Below, one piece after another: positions 15,549 to 24,011 of a DNA stretch of 64,000 nt (its first letter is position 1; each line of letters starts with the position of its first letter). A program made the translations under genes and the position numbers. The stretch is from NCBI GenBank assembly GCA_035645275.1, contig DASQMX010000031.1, positions 1 to 64,000 on the forward strand. Direction: 5' to 3'. The stretch is from Paranoxybacillus sp035645275. Lineage in GTDB: Bacteria; Bacillota; Bacilli; Bacillales; Anoxybacillaceae. The notes under the pieces were generated by a model. That model did no database searches. It saw nothing but the letters and a program-made list of their open reading frames with translations, and was not told the origin of the DNA.

Positions 15549-16475
15549 TCAACGCGGCAACCGTTCATAAAAATTATCGAATAGAAAACGTTGGACATCT
15601 GTTTCTGAATAATGTTTTTGCAGTTCATTAATTAGATTTTCATAGCATCGAAAACTTTCTAATCCGACAACAGTCTCATCGATGCCATCAAAATCAGAAC
15701 CGAATCCAACGTGACGCGAACCGCCGAGCGAGCAAATGTAATCGAGATGCCGTAACACATCTGCAATCGTAGCAGGATGCTTATCTTGCCTTACAAATGA
15801 TGGAACAAACGTAATGCCTATCACACTATTTTTTTGAATTAAGGCGCAAATTTGTTCATCACGCAAATTACGTGGATGGGCGCATAGCGCATACGCATTA
15901 GAATGGGAGGCAATTGGATAATCGGCTATTTCGATCACATCCCAAAAGCCTTTTTCCGATAAATGCGACACATCGACCCAACATTTTGCTTCGTTTAATG
16001 TATGAACGACTTGCTTTCCAAAATTGCTTAGCCCTGCTCCTCGCTTTTCCCATGCTCCATCCGCTACCAAATTGGCGTGATTCCATGTCAAACCGACAGA
16101 AGATACGCCAAGACGAAGCAATGTTTTTAATTTGACAAGACTTCCTCCTATTGCATCACATCCTTCCAACGTTAACATGGCGCCCGTTTCATTTGGACCT
16201 AATGAGGATATATCGCTCTTTGAACGAACAAATTTCATATTTGGAAATTTGCCAATGATTTCTTCGAAAAAAAGATCGACCATTTCTAGCGCAACGGTAA
16301 AACGCGACTCTGGGTACACACTTTGCGGTATGTATATCGCAAAACATTGTACTTTTCCTTTTGCTTGCTGCAATGAACTCCAGGTAACATGAAGCGATGG
16401 ATCATCATGAAACGATAGAGAACGATTAAGCCAAAGCTTTAACAATACATCGCAATGTGCATCAAACAGCTTCAT
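15549..16475 (-). CDS. Membrane dipeptidase family protein (peptidase M19)
   Basis: The 308-residue protein has the M19 renal-dipeptidase fold with its binuclear zinc ligands: H-x-D in LFDAHCDVLLKL, Glu in MLTLEGCDAIGG, His in VDVSHLSEKGFWD and IASHSNAYALCAHPRN, and Asp in GFGSDFDG. These enzymes hydrolyse dipeptides, some with D-residues. No signal peptide is visible with this start, so it acts in the cytoplasm. The ATG at 16475 is chosen because a GGGGGAGAGG site sits 3 nt or so upstream; the longer reading from 16535 would run into the palindromic repeat. It lies between korA and spoVS. The true substrate is unknown. Confidence 0.9.
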   Translation of the reverse strand: MKLFDAHCDVLLKLWLNRSLSFHDDPSLHVTWSSLQQAKGKVQCFAIYIPQSVYPESRFTVALEMVDLFFEEIIGKFPNMKFVRSKSDISSLGPNETGAMLTLEGCDAIGGSLVKLKTLLRLGVSSVGLTWNHANLVADGAWEKRGAGLSNFGKQVVHTLNEAKCWVDVSHLSEKGFWDVIEIADYPIASHSNAYALCAHPRNLRDEQICALIQKNSVIGITFVPSFVRQDKHPATIADVLRHLDYICSLGGSRHVGFGSDFDGIDETVVGLESFRCYENLINELQKHYSETDVQRFLFDNFYERLPR

Positions 16476-16501
16476 TTGCCTCTCCCCCCTCAGATAAAAA
16501 G

Positions 16502-16621
16502 AAGGGGCTGACCTTAAGTGTCCGCCCTCACGCACAGTACACGATATATCATGCGCTTTTCAAGCATGATGTACCATATATTGTGACGGTTGGATCTGAC
16601 TTCTACTTTAGGTCAGCCTCC
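16502..16621. repeat. Dispersed palindromic element, copy 2
   Basis: AAGGGGCTGACC at the left end pairs with GGTCAGCCTCC at the right end. Inside are GTGTCCGCCCTCACGCAC, an ATCATGC/GCATGAT hairpin and CATATATTGTG. Read in reverse it aligns with copies at 32519 and 37132 (AGGCTGACC, CACAATATATGG, GCGTGAGG, GACACTTA). It fills the gap between spoVS and the dipeptidase gene. Confidence 0.8.
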
Positions 16622-16644
16622 TAGTCCCCCATATCATTGTTCGA

Positions 16645-16905
16645 TTAGCGAGGCTCAACGATTAATTTAATCGCTGTACGCTCTTCGCCATCGATTTGAA
16701 TGTCCGTAAACGCAGGAATACAAATGAGATCAACTCCACTAGGTGCCACAAATCCTCGTGCAATCGCTACTGCCTTAACGGCTTGGTTTAATGCACCTGC
16801 ACCGATTGCTTGGATTTCGGCTGCGCCTCTTTCGCGCAATACCCCAGCAAGTGCACCTGCTACAGAATTAGGATTAGACTTTGCTGAAACTTTTAATATT
16901 TCCAT
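16645..16905 (-). CDS. spoVS: Stage V sporulation protein S
   Basis: SpoVS is an 86-residue Alba-like protein (MEILKVSAKSNPNSVAGALA, GAGALNQAVKAVAIARGFVA) required for coat assembly and progress past stage V, and acting also in cell division control. The sequence is almost invariant among spore formers, and this one has the standard length. The ATG at 16905 follows AAGGAGG by 8 nt. A textbook sigma-H promoter lies at 16969-16996. It stands alone between ymdB and the dipeptidase gene, with a palindromic element after its stop. Confidence 0.98.
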   Translation of the reverse strand: MEILKVSAKSNPNSVAGALAGVLRERGAAEIQAIGAGALNQAVKAVAIARGFVAPSGVDLICIPAFTDIQIDGEERTAIKLIVEPR

Positions 16906-16968
16906 TCCTAGTTCCTCCTTATGTTCTACAATGGTTGATTCAATAAGATTAATTTCCATTGTTACTAT

Positions 16969-16996
16969 ATTCCCTATTTTTTGTTAATATTCCTGC
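16969..16996 (-). promoter_or_regulatory. Sigma-H promoter of spoVS
   Basis: GCAGGAATA (16988-16996), 12 nt, AGGGAAT (16969-16975) on the minus strand fits the sigma-H consensus (RnAGGAwww, 11-12 nt, RnnGAAT) at every position. spoVS is sigma-H dependent in B. subtilis. Confidence 0.8.
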
Positions 16997-17039
16997 TTAA
17001 ACGTAAAATATTTTTTAAAAATTCTTAAAAGGAGGAAAA

Positions 17040-17834
17040 TTACTCAAAATATGGATGATCATCATTGATCATGATTCGTTCAATTGCTTTTGCCCGGCCA
17101 GTTTTTTGGTCAATATCTATAATGACACCATTGAGTTGACTTCTTCCTGCTGTCACTTCAAAACGAACAGGGAGAGCCGTTAAAAATTTCTTCAAAACAG
17201 CTTCACGTTCCACTCCTAGTATTCCATCATATGGTCCTGTCATCCCAACATCTGTAATATATGCTGTTCCTTTTGGCAATATTCGGTTGTCTGCTGTCTG
17301 CACATGCGTATGCGTGCCAACTACTGCCGAAGCACGCCCATCTAAATACCAGCCCATCGCTTGTTTTTCACTCGTTGCTTCTGCATGAAAATCAACGAAA
17401 ATAATCGGCGTGCGCTGTGAAGCTTCAGCAATAAGGACATCCGCTTTCTTAAACGGGCAGTCAATCGCTGGCAAAAACGTTCTTCCTTGCAAGCTAATAA
17501 CGGCAACCTCAACACCGTCAACTTGAACGTATACGATTCCTTTTCCAGGTGCTTCAGCTGGGAAGTTAGCTGGACGAACTAATGCTTTTGCATCCTCAAT
17601 AAATTCAAAAATTTCACGATTGTCCCATGTATGATTCCCAAGAGTAATAGCATGTGCTCCAATTTCAATAAAACCGCGATAAATCTTCTCTGTAATTCCT
17701 TTGCCTCCTGCCGCATTTTCCCCATTAATAATAATGACATTCGGCTTATGTTTCGCTTTTAATTTTGGAAGATATTGTTCGATCATTTTTCGTCCTGGTG
17801 AGCCAACTACATCGCCAATAAATAACAGTTTCAT
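17040..17834 (-). CDS. ymdB: 2',3'-cyclic nucleotide phosphodiesterase YmdB
   Basis: The 264-residue metallophosphoesterase (TIGR00282 family) has its metal ligands in FIGDVVGSPGR, NGENAAGGKGI, TLGNHTWDN, DFHAEATSEK and GTHTHVQTADN. YmdB hydrolyses cyclic nucleotides and is needed for biofilm and late adaptive responses in B. subtilis. The ATG at 17834 (MKLLFIGD) is chosen by family alignment, with AGAAAGGG a few bases upstream; the longer frame to 17888 adds unrelated residues. It follows rny directly, as in B. subtilis, but the rny terminator lies between. Confidence 0.95.
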   Translation of the reverse strand: MKLLFIGDVVGSPGRKMIEQYLPKLKAKHKPNVIIINGENAAGGKGITEKIYRGFIEIGAHAITLGNHTWDNREIFEFIEDAKALVRPANFPAEAPGKGIVYVQVDGVEVAVISLQGRTFLPAIDCPFKKADVLIAEASQRTPIIFVDFHAEATSEKQAMGWYLDGRASAVVGTHTHVQTADNRILPKGTAYITDVGMTGPYDGILGVEREAVLKKFLTALPVRFEVTAGRSQLNGVIIDIDQKTGRAKAIERIMINDDHPYFE

Positions 17835-17917
17835 CCTATGACCCTTTCTAATCTCAAATTTCCGCTTATGTATCTCAGTTTGGCACAAAACGCCGTATTT
17901 GACAATGCTTCATCAAA

Positions 17918-17949
17918 AAAATAAAGTGGCAACATTGCCACTTTATTTT
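17918..17949 (-). terminator. Terminator of rny
   Basis: AAAATAAAGTGGCAA (17918-17932) and TTGCCACTTTATTTT (17935-17949) form a perfect 15-bp stem that overlaps the last codons of rny. Confidence 0.85.
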
Positions 17950-19502
17950 GCATATTCAACCGCTCTCGTTTCACGAATAACAGTCACTTTAATATGTCCT
18001 GGATAATCGAGCTCTTCTTCAATGCGTTTACGAATATCTCGTGCTAGACGATGCGCCTCTAAATCATCGATCATATCAGGTTTCACCATGATGCGCACTT
18101 CACGTCCCGCTTGAATCGCATAAGATTTTTCGACTCCTTCATACGATTCAGCAATTTCTTCAAGCTTTTCAAGTCGGCGAATATAGTTCTCTAACGTTTC
18201 ACTCCGTGCTCCTGGCCGTGCCGCTGATAGCGCATCAGCCGCAGCGACTAATACAGCAATAACTGACGTTGGCTCCGTATCGCCATGATGTGAAGCGATA
18301 CTGTTAATCACAACCGGATGCTCTTTATATTTTGTTGCTAATTCGACCCCGATTTCAACGTGGCTTCCTTCTACTTCATGGTCAATGGCCTTTCCAATAT
18401 CATGAAGCAATCCGGCACGTCTTGCCAACATTTCGTCCTCGCCTAGTTCTGCCGCCATTAATCCTGCTAAAAACGCAACTTCTACTGAGTGCTTTAACAC
18501 ATTTTGTCCGTAGCTTGTCCGGAATTTTAAACGACCTAAAATTTTAATGAGATCTGGATGCAGTCCGTGAACACCAACTTCAAATGTCGTTTGTTCCCCG
18601 ACTTCACGAATATGCTCATCGACTTCCCGTCTCGCTTTTTCGACCATCTCTTCAATCCGAGCCGGATGAATACGTCCATCTTGAACAAGTTTATCTAAAG
18701 CAAGTCTAGCTGTTTCGCGACGAATCGGATCGAAGCCAGACAAGATCACCGCTTCAGGAGTGTCATCAATAATGAGATCGATTCCTGTTAACGTTTCAAG
18801 CGTCCGTATGTTACGGCCTTCACGCCCGATGATACGGCCTTTCATCTCATCGTTTGGCAAGTTGACAACCGAAACAGTTGTTTCCGCTACATGATCAGCA
18901 GCACAACGTTGTATCGCAAGAGATAAAATCTCTTTCGCCTTCTTATCGGCTTCTTCTTTTGCGCGCGTTTCTGCCTCCTTAATCATTAAGGCAATTTCGT
19001 GCGAAAGCTCTTTTTCAACACGCTCTAAAATAATTTGTCTTGCCTCTTCGCGCGATAAGCTAGAAATGCGCTCCAGTTCCGCTTGCTCTTTCTGAACGAG
19101 TTCTTCCACTTTGCTTTCCATCTGTTCAATATGCTGTTGTCTTTCGTTAAGAGAATCCTCTTTCTTCTCTAAAAGTGCTTCACGCTTATTAAGAGTCTCT
19201 TCTTTTCTATCAAGATTCTCTTCTTTTTGTAATAAACGGTTTTCTTGTTTTTGCAGCTCACTTCTTCGATCGCGAATTTCTTGTTCTGCCTCTGTACGAA
19301 GTTTGTGAATTTCATCCTTCGCTTCCAGCAAAGCTTCTTTTTTCAGCGCATCAGCTTCACGTTTGGCTTCTTCAATAATTTGATTTGCAGCCATTTGTGC
19401 GCCGCCTATTTTTGCTTCAGCAATGGATTTACGAACAAAAAAGCCAACAACTGCACCGACGATTAAGGCAAGCAAAGCGGAGATGATTGTATCAATGCCC
19501 AT
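17943..19502 (-). CDS. rny: Ribonuclease Y
   Basis: RNase Y is the membrane-bound endonuclease that starts decay of most mRNAs. The 519-residue protein has an N-terminal membrane helix (about 5-24), a long charged coiled coil (about 30-200), a KH RNA-binding domain (KGRIIGREGRNIRTLETL) and an HD domain with His367-Asp368 (LLHDIGKAIDHEVEGSH) and a second ligand block NSIASHHGDTEP. CACCTCCTCTT on the plus strand shows a strong ribosome binding site before the ATG. It has its own sigma-A promoter almost 300 bp upstream and thus a long leader. It lies between recA and ymdB; pbpX, present there in B. subtilis, is missing. Confidence 0.98.
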   Translation of the reverse strand: MGIDTIISALLALIVGAVVGFFVRKSIAEAKIGGAQMAANQIIEEAKREADALKKEALLEAKDEIHKLRTEAEQEIRDRRSELQKQENRLLQKEENLDRKEETLNKREALLEKKEDSLNERQQHIEQMESKVEELVQKEQAELERISSLSREEARQIILERVEKELSHEIALMIKEAETRAKEEADKKAKEILSLAIQRCAADHVAETTVSVVNLPNDEMKGRIIGREGRNIRTLETLTGIDLIIDDTPEAVILSGFDPIRRETARLALDKLVQDGRIHPARIEEMVEKARREVDEHIREVGEQTTFEVGVHGLHPDLIKILGRLKFRTSYGQNVLKHSVEVAFLAGLMAAELGEDEMLARRAGLLHDIGKAIDHEVEGSHVEIGVELATKYKEHPVVINSIASHHGDTEPTSVIAVLVAAADALSAARPGARSETLENYIRRLEKLEEIAESYEGVEKSYAIQAGREVRIMVKPDMIDDLEAHRLARDIRKRIEEELDYPGHIKVTVIRETRAVEYAK

Positions 19503-19794
19503 TCATTTCACCTCCTCTTGCTATGAACTTATTAGCTGCTAAATCAATGTCGGCATGTACATTGTTACAATGGTTTCAACATACAGCACAAAGGCGTTTC
19601 ACATTGTCAATAACAATAAAATCTGAACCTTTGCACGACTAAAGCCGGCAGGTTCTTGTGTACTAAAGAGCTTCTTCTATAACCTTATAGACATCCACTC
19701 TTATTCCACAAGACTTTCATGGACAAGCAGCCCAACAGCTACATTTTCGTCCTGTCGGCACGGTTCAAAGCCGCTTAAAAATTAGTAAAATATA
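19503..19794 (-). other. Long 5' leader of rny
   Basis: Between the rny promoter and its start codon are about 290 nt without an open reading frame. Short complementary segments are present, for example GAACCT/AGGTTC around CCGGC, and TTATTG/CAATGT-like stretches. No known riboswitch class is recognisable. The leader may hold a site for autoregulation by RNase Y. Confidence 0.45.
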
Positions 19795-19801
19795 CATGTT
19801 A

Positions 19802-19830
19802 ATTTTAAAGGTGGCAAAATTTATTGTCAA
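19802..19830 (-). promoter_or_regulatory. Sigma-A promoter of rny
   Basis: A perfect TTGACA (19825-19830), 17 nt, TAAAAT (19802-19807) on the minus strand. Confidence 0.75.
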
Positions 19831-19901
19831 GGTCTGTCTCTTATTATGCTATTAAATATGACAGAATCTTTTTAAAATACGAGGATGTTCAAAGTCAATA
19901 A

Positions 19902-19937
19902 AAAGAGAAGAGACAATTGATACTGCCTCTTCTCTTT
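19902..19937 (-). terminator. Terminator of recA
   Basis: AAAGAGAAGAG (19902-19912) and CTCTTCTCTTT (19927-19937) pair over 11 bp, 10 bp past the recA stop codon. Confidence 0.8.
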
Positions 19938-19946
19938 ACGACAAAT

Positions 19947-20993
19947 TTATTCTTCTAAAAAGTCTAGTTCTTCTTGTTGTTGGTCCGCACCAACAGCAGA
20001 CACAGGTGCATCCACACCATATTTTTTGCGGATTTCTTGAGCGATTTCTTCCATAATTTCTGGGTTTTCTTTGAGGAATTGTTTCGCGTTCTCGCGTCCT
20101 TGACCAAGGCGCTCGTCCTTATAAGAATACCAAGAACCGCTCTTTTGAATGATGTCTAACTCTGAACCCATGTCGATAATTTCACCTTCACGGGAAATTC
20201 CTTCACCGTACATAATATCAACATCCGCTGTTCTAAATGGCGGTGCCACTTTGTTTTTGACCACTTTAATTTTTGTTTTGTTTCCTACCATGTCGTTGCC
20301 TTGCTTAATTTGCTCAGCACGACGCACCTCAAGGCGGACAGAAGCATAGAATTTTAACGCGCGACCACCAGGTGTTGTCTCTGGGTTTCCAAACATAACC
20401 CCAACTTTTTCCCTAATTTGGTTAATAAAGATCGCAATCGTTTTTGATTTGTTAATGGCACCGGATAACTTACGCAACGCCTGCGACATGAGGCGCGCTT
20501 GCAATCCGACATGGGAATCGCCCATTTCCCCTTCAATTTCCGCCTTCGGTACAAGCGCCGCAACGGAGTCGATTACGATAATGTCTACTGCTCCACTTCT
20601 CACTAACGCTTCCGCAATTTCTAATGCTTGTTCACCCGTGTCTGGTTGCGAAAGAAGCAATTCATCAATATTAACGCCTAGTTTTTGAGCATAAATCGGA
20701 TCGAGCGCATGTTCCGCATCAATGAACGCAGCTTGTCCGCCTAGTTTTTGTACCTCCGCAATCGCATGCAACGCGACTGTTGTTTTACCAGAAGATTCTG
20801 GGCCATAAATTTCAATGATACGTCCGCGCGGATAACCGCCAACACCTAATGCGATATCCAGCGCTAAAGAGCCGCTTGATACCGTTGAAATCTGCCGGTC
20901 TGTCTGCTCTCCCAGCTTCATAATGGAGCCTTTACCAAATTGTTTCTCAATTTGTTTTAACGCCTGTTCTAAGGCAGCTTGACGATCGTTCAC
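19947..20993 (-). CDS. recA: Recombinase RecA
   Basis: RecA forms filaments on single-stranded DNA, catalyses strand exchange, and triggers LexA self-cleavage. The 348-residue protein has Walker A GPESSGKT (64-71), Walker B VDIIVIDSVAALVP, loop L2 region MFGNPETTPGGRALKFYASV and the usual acidic C-terminus. The GTG at 20993 is chosen: AAAGGAGG lies 7 nt upstream, and the family starts MNDRQAAL. The longer ATG reading includes the ribosome binding site. A sigma-A promoter and a LexA box lie upstream. cinA and recA are adjacent as in most Firmicutes, but a palindrome terminates cinA, and recA has its own control. Confidence 0.99.
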   Translation of the reverse strand: MNDRQAALEQALKQIEKQFGKGSIMKLGEQTDRQISTVSSGSLALDIALGVGGYPRGRIIEIYGPESSGKTTVALHAIAEVQKLGGQAAFIDAEHALDPIYAQKLGVNIDELLLSQPDTGEQALEIAEALVRSGAVDIIVIDSVAALVPKAEIEGEMGDSHVGLQARLMSQALRKLSGAINKSKTIAIFINQIREKVGVMFGNPETTPGGRALKFYASVRLEVRRAEQIKQGNDMVGNKTKIKVVKNKVAPPFRTADVDIMYGEGISREGEIIDMGSELDIIQKSGSWYSYKDERLGQGRENAKQFLKENPEIMEEIAQEIRKKYGVDAPVSAVGADQQQEELDFLEE

Positions 20994-21025
20994 ACAATTT
21001 CCTCCTTTGTTTCTCAACTATTTAT

Positions 21026-21054
21026 ACTATATCGCTTTTTTTGTTGTTTGCCAA
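21026..21054 (-). promoter_or_regulatory. Sigma-A promoter of recA
   Basis: TTGGCA (21049-21054), 17 nt, TATAGT (21026-21031) on the minus strand, 33 bp upstream of the start codon. Confidence 0.75.
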
Positions 21055-21062
21055 GCAAAAAA

Positions 21063-21076
21063 CGAACGTTTATTCG
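21063..21076 (-). promoter_or_regulatory. LexA (DinR) operator of recA
   Basis: CGAATAAACGTTCG matches the Bacillus SOS box CGAAC-n4-GTTCG with one deviation (T at position 5). It sits 8 bp upstream of the -35 box. Confidence 0.75.
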
Positions 21077-21132
21077 ACTTTTTTTCTATCTTTTACTGGT
21101 GATAAAACTATTTTTTTCTAATATTGAAAATA

Positions 21133-21185
21133 AAGGGTCAGACTCCTCTAAAAACCTATATATCATTAGAGGAAGTCAGACCCTT
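21133..21185. repeat. Short palindrome of the GGGTCAGAC type (terminator of cinA)
   Basis: AAGGGTC-A-GACTCCTCTAA pairs with TTAGAGGAAGTC-A-GACCCTT around an AT-rich loop. It starts 1 bp past the cinA stop codon. The ends are like those of the longer dispersed palindromes. Confidence 0.75.
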
Positions 21186-21186
21186 A

Positions 21187-22428
21187 TCATTTACTCTCTA
21201 GTTTTTTCAATAAGTAGTAACAACCATATTTAGCTGTACGCATGCGAATCGCTTCGCGGCTGCCGGCAAGAGACAAAGAAAATACTTCCGTTGGCTCGTT
21301 ATTTATGGCAATACCGATGTAAACCGTTCCCACCGGCTTTCCTTCAAGAGAGCCGGGGCCAGCTACACCCGTAAAACTAATACCAATATCGGAGCCACAA
21401 AGTTTTCGCACATTTTCCGCTAAAGCTCTGGCACATAGTGCGCTTACTGCTCCATCCATCTGTAATATTTCTTCTGAAACGTGAAGGAGACGCTTTTTGA
21501 TGTCATTAGTATAACAAACAATACCTCCCTTTACCGTCTGCGATGCTCCAGGTATGGCTGTTAGCTGCTGGACAAATAATCCCCCTGTTAAACTTTCAGC
21601 CGAAGCAATCGTTACATTTTTGGCGATGAGTTGTTCCATTGTTTTGCTGAAAATCGTGTCTTCGTTGTATCCGTAAAAATAGTCTCCTACTCTTTCTAAA
21701 ATCGTTTTCTCGATGTCATGAAGCATTTTTTGTGCTTCAGAACCCGAATGGTGTTTGGCAGTCAAACGCAATGTTACTTCTCCGTCACCAGCAAGAGGGG
21801 CGATAGTCGGATTGGATTGCCGGTCAATTAAATCTTCAATCTCTGTTTCTAACTGTGATTCGCCGATGCCAAAAAATCGCAAAACACGAGATTCAATTCG
21901 TTCATGATGCCCGAGTTTTCGCATAAGAAACGGACGTCCGTAATTTAAAAACATCGGCTGCATTTCTTTTGGTGGACCTGGCAATAACATATATGTGATC
22001 TCATCGATTGTCAGCGCCATACCGGGAGCCATACCGTTATCATTTTTCAATACTTCTGCTCCCTCTAATACAAGTGCTTGTTTAACATTATTTTCCGTCA
22101 TTGTTCGCTTTGTCCGTGTAAAATAAGCCTGTATCGACTGAAGCGCTGCCTCATCGATCATAAGCTTGCGGTTTAATAGATTGGCAATCGTTTCTTTCGT
22201 TAAATCATCTTTTGTTGGACCGAGCCCACCTGTAAAAATAATTAAGTTGGCACGCGTCTGTGCAATTTCAACTGCCCTCCGAAGCCGTGACGGATTATCG
22301 CCAACAACCGTATGAAAATAAACATTAATCCCTAACTCGGCCATTTGCCGTGATAAAAACTGGGCGTTCGTATTGGCGATTTGCCCAAGCAACAGTTCTG
22401 AGCCGACAGCAATAATTTCCGCATTCAT
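21187..22428 (-). CDS. cinA: CinA: competence/damage-inducible protein, NMN amidohydrolase-type
   Basis: The 413-residue protein has an N-terminal MoaB/MogA-like domain (MNAEIIAVGSELLLGQIANT, FTGGLGPTKDDLTKETIA, LLPGPPKEMQPMF) and a C-terminal nicotinamide-nucleotide amidase-type domain (VTIASAESLTGGLFVQQLT, GPGSLEGKPVGTVYIG). CinA proteins recycle NMN, and in B. subtilis the gene is induced with competence and recA. The ATG at 22428 is preferred over the TTG at 22434. Upstream lies pgsA (39 bp), as in B. subtilis, so both are likely co-transcribed. Confidence 0.95.
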   Translation of the reverse strand: MNAEIIAVGSELLLGQIANTNAQFLSRQMAELGINVYFHTVVGDNPSRLRRAVEIAQTRANLIIFTGGLGPTKDDLTKETIANLLNRKLMIDEAALQSIQAYFTRTKRTMTENNVKQALVLEGAEVLKNDNGMAPGMALTIDEITYMLLPGPPKEMQPMFLNYGRPFLMRKLGHHERIESRVLRFFGIGESQLETEIEDLIDRQSNPTIAPLAGDGEVTLRLTAKHHSGSEAQKMLHDIEKTILERVGDYFYGYNEDTIFSKTMEQLIAKNVTIASAESLTGGLFVQQLTAIPGASQTVKGGIVCYTNDIKKRLLHVSEEILQMDGAVSALCARALAENVRKLCGSDIGISFTGVAGPGSLEGKPVGTVYIGIAINNEPTEVFSLSLAGSREAIRMRTAKYGCYYLLKKLESK

Positions 22429-22467
22429 AATCAAAGCGCCTCCTTTGGCACAATTCCACTTAATGAA

Positions 22468-23046
22468 CTACTTCGAATGAATGAACGCATGCTTATTTTT
22501 TGCAAAATAGTCCCATCCAGACCAAATCGTAAAGAATACTGCCACCCATAACGAAATCATCGCAAACGGAAATGAAATCATTTCAAATGGCAAATTGTGA
22601 AGAAGAAGCGCAGAAATCGCAATAATTTGCGTCCACGTTTTTATTTTTCCTAACATGTTTGCAGCGACAACTTCCCCTTCACCTGCAAGAACAAGACGTA
22701 ATCCTGTTACTGCAAACTCCCGGCTAATAATAATAATCACCATCCAAGCAGGCGCTAAGTCAAGCTCAACAAGTACGATAAGCGCTGCAGACACAAGCAA
22801 TTTGTCGGCAAGCGGATCTAAAAACTTACCCAAATTCGTCACTAAGTTATATTTCCGAGCAAAATAACCATCAATCCAATCGGTCGTCGAAGCTATAATA
22901 AAAATTAATGCGCCAACTAAGTGAGCGACCGGCAATATTTGCGTACCAACTTGAATGTTCCCCCAGTTAAACGGAACGAGCATAACGATTAGAAAAAAAG
23001 GAATAAGCATAATTCGTGCTACTGTAATCTTATTTGGTAAATTCAC
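22468..23046 (-). CDS. pgsA: CDP-diacylglycerol-glycerol-3-phosphate 3-phosphatidyltransferase
   Basis: PgsA makes phosphatidylglycerol-phosphate, the precursor of phosphatidylglycerol, in the membrane. The 192-residue protein has the CDP-alcohol phosphatidyltransferase signature D-G-x2-A-R-x8-G-x3-D-x3-D in DWIDGYFARKYNLVTNLG plus KFLDPLADK, and about five membrane helices. The GTG at 23046 (family start M-NLPNKITVARI) fits the 193 residues of the B. subtilis enzyme; the upstream residues in the longer frame are not family-like. It stands between rodZ and cinA. A 10-bp hairpin lies in the gap to rodZ. Confidence 0.95.
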   Translation of the reverse strand: MNLPNKITVARIMLIPFFLIVMLVPFNWGNIQVGTQILPVAHLVGALIFIIASTTDWIDGYFARKYNLVTNLGKFLDPLADKLLVSAALIVLVELDLAPAWMVIIIISREFAVTGLRLVLAGEGEVVAANMLGKIKTWTQIIAISALLLHNLPFEMISFPFAMISLWVAVFFTIWSGWDYFAKNKHAFIHSK

Positions 23047-23078
23047 ATTCAATAACCCCCACTCACAAAAACATATAA

Positions 23079-23101
23079 AAGTCATCTTATAAAGATGACT
23101 T
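23079..23101 (-). terminator. Intra-operon hairpin between rodZ and pgsA
   Basis: AAGTCATCTT and AAGATGACTT are perfect 10-bp arms with a 3-nt loop, overlapping the rodZ stop codon. On the minus strand only TTTTATA follows, so it may attenuate rather than end transcription, or protect the 3' end of rodZ mRNA. Confidence 0.5.
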
Positions 23102-23987
23102 ACGACTTTTTGAATAAGATTTTGATTTTTTGAAACACTTCTTCATTAGGACTAATTGGATAAGTAAAAGGTTGACCATTAATTTTCAATTCGACATCTG
23201 TTGCTTTTCCGATTTTCACAAGAATTTCTGATTCCTTCGACAAATCAAATTGCTGTGTTTCATTTGCGTTTAAATTAGCCGCAAAAAATGAGTGGCCTTT
23301 CCCATTACGAACTTCAACCCATGATGTTCCCTTTGAAGCAATTTCAAGTACAAATTGATCTGTATTGGTTAACTCTACTGTTGATTCTTTTCCTTTTTGC
23401 TCAATAACCGTTAATGTATGGTTGTTTTCTCCTTCCTCTGAAGGCTGTTCAGCTGATTGGTCTTCCTCTTTACTTTTCTCTTTATTTTCTTGACTTTTCT
23501 CTTGATCCTTCGCTTCTTCTAAAGGCGAATTTTTTGATTGTTCAACTTCGGTTGGATTGTTTGCTACATTTTCTTCCGGTGTTTCATTTACATCCCAATT
23601 TTGTATAATAAGCCAAAGTACAACCGCTGCTCCAATAATAAATACGGTCGTCAGCAGCTTCGGAAGCATATCGATAATTTTTGACGTTTTCGCCGAAAGC
23701 TGCTGTCTGCTTTTTACCCGTGACAGTTGTTCAGGCAATTCTTCATGCTGTGAGCTAGGAATCTCATGTTTGTACTCTTCAAATAACTGTTCCGAATCTA
23801 ATCCTATCGCTTCCGCATATTGTTTAATAAACGCACGTACATAAAAATTTCCCGGCATGATGTTATAATTGCCTTGTTCAATTCCAATTAAATAACGCTT
23901 TTGGATTTTCGTCATTTCCTGTAACTCATCTAAGCTAATTTTCTTCGCTTCTCTTGCTTCTTTCAATCGCTTACCTAACTCTGTCAA
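23100..23987 (-). CDS. rodZ: RodZ-like cell-shape protein YmfM
   Basis: RodZ links the MreB cytoskeleton to the membrane and helps keep rod shape. The 295-residue protein has an N-terminal helix-turn-helix domain (TELGKRLKEAREAKKISLDE to VRAFIKQYAEAIGLD), one membrane helix (around residues 112-133, LLTTVFIIGAAVVLWLIIQN), a low-complexity Glu/Lys/Ser linker, and a C-terminal beta domain (WVEVRNGKGHSFFAANLNAN). A GTG at 23996 overlaps GGAAGGTG, so the TTG at 23987, 6 nt behind that site, is the probable start. It belongs to the ymfM-pgsA-cinA run. Confidence 0.92.
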   Translation of the reverse strand: MTELGKRLKEAREAKKISLDELQEMTKIQKRYLIGIEQGNYNIMPGNFYVRAFIKQYAEAIGLDSEQLFEEYKHEIPSSQHEELPEQLSRVKSRQQLSAKTSKIIDMLPKLLTTVFIIGAAVVLWLIIQNWDVNETPEENVANNPTEVEQSKNSPLEEAKDQEKSQENKEKSKEEDQSAEQPSEEGENNHTLTVIEQKGKESTVELTNTDQFVLEIASKGTSWVEVRNGKGHSFFAANLNANETQQFDLSKESEILVKIGKATDVELKINGQPFTYPISPNEEVFQKIKILFKKS

Positions 23988-24011
23988 TGAGAACACCTTC
24001 CATATTTTTTA

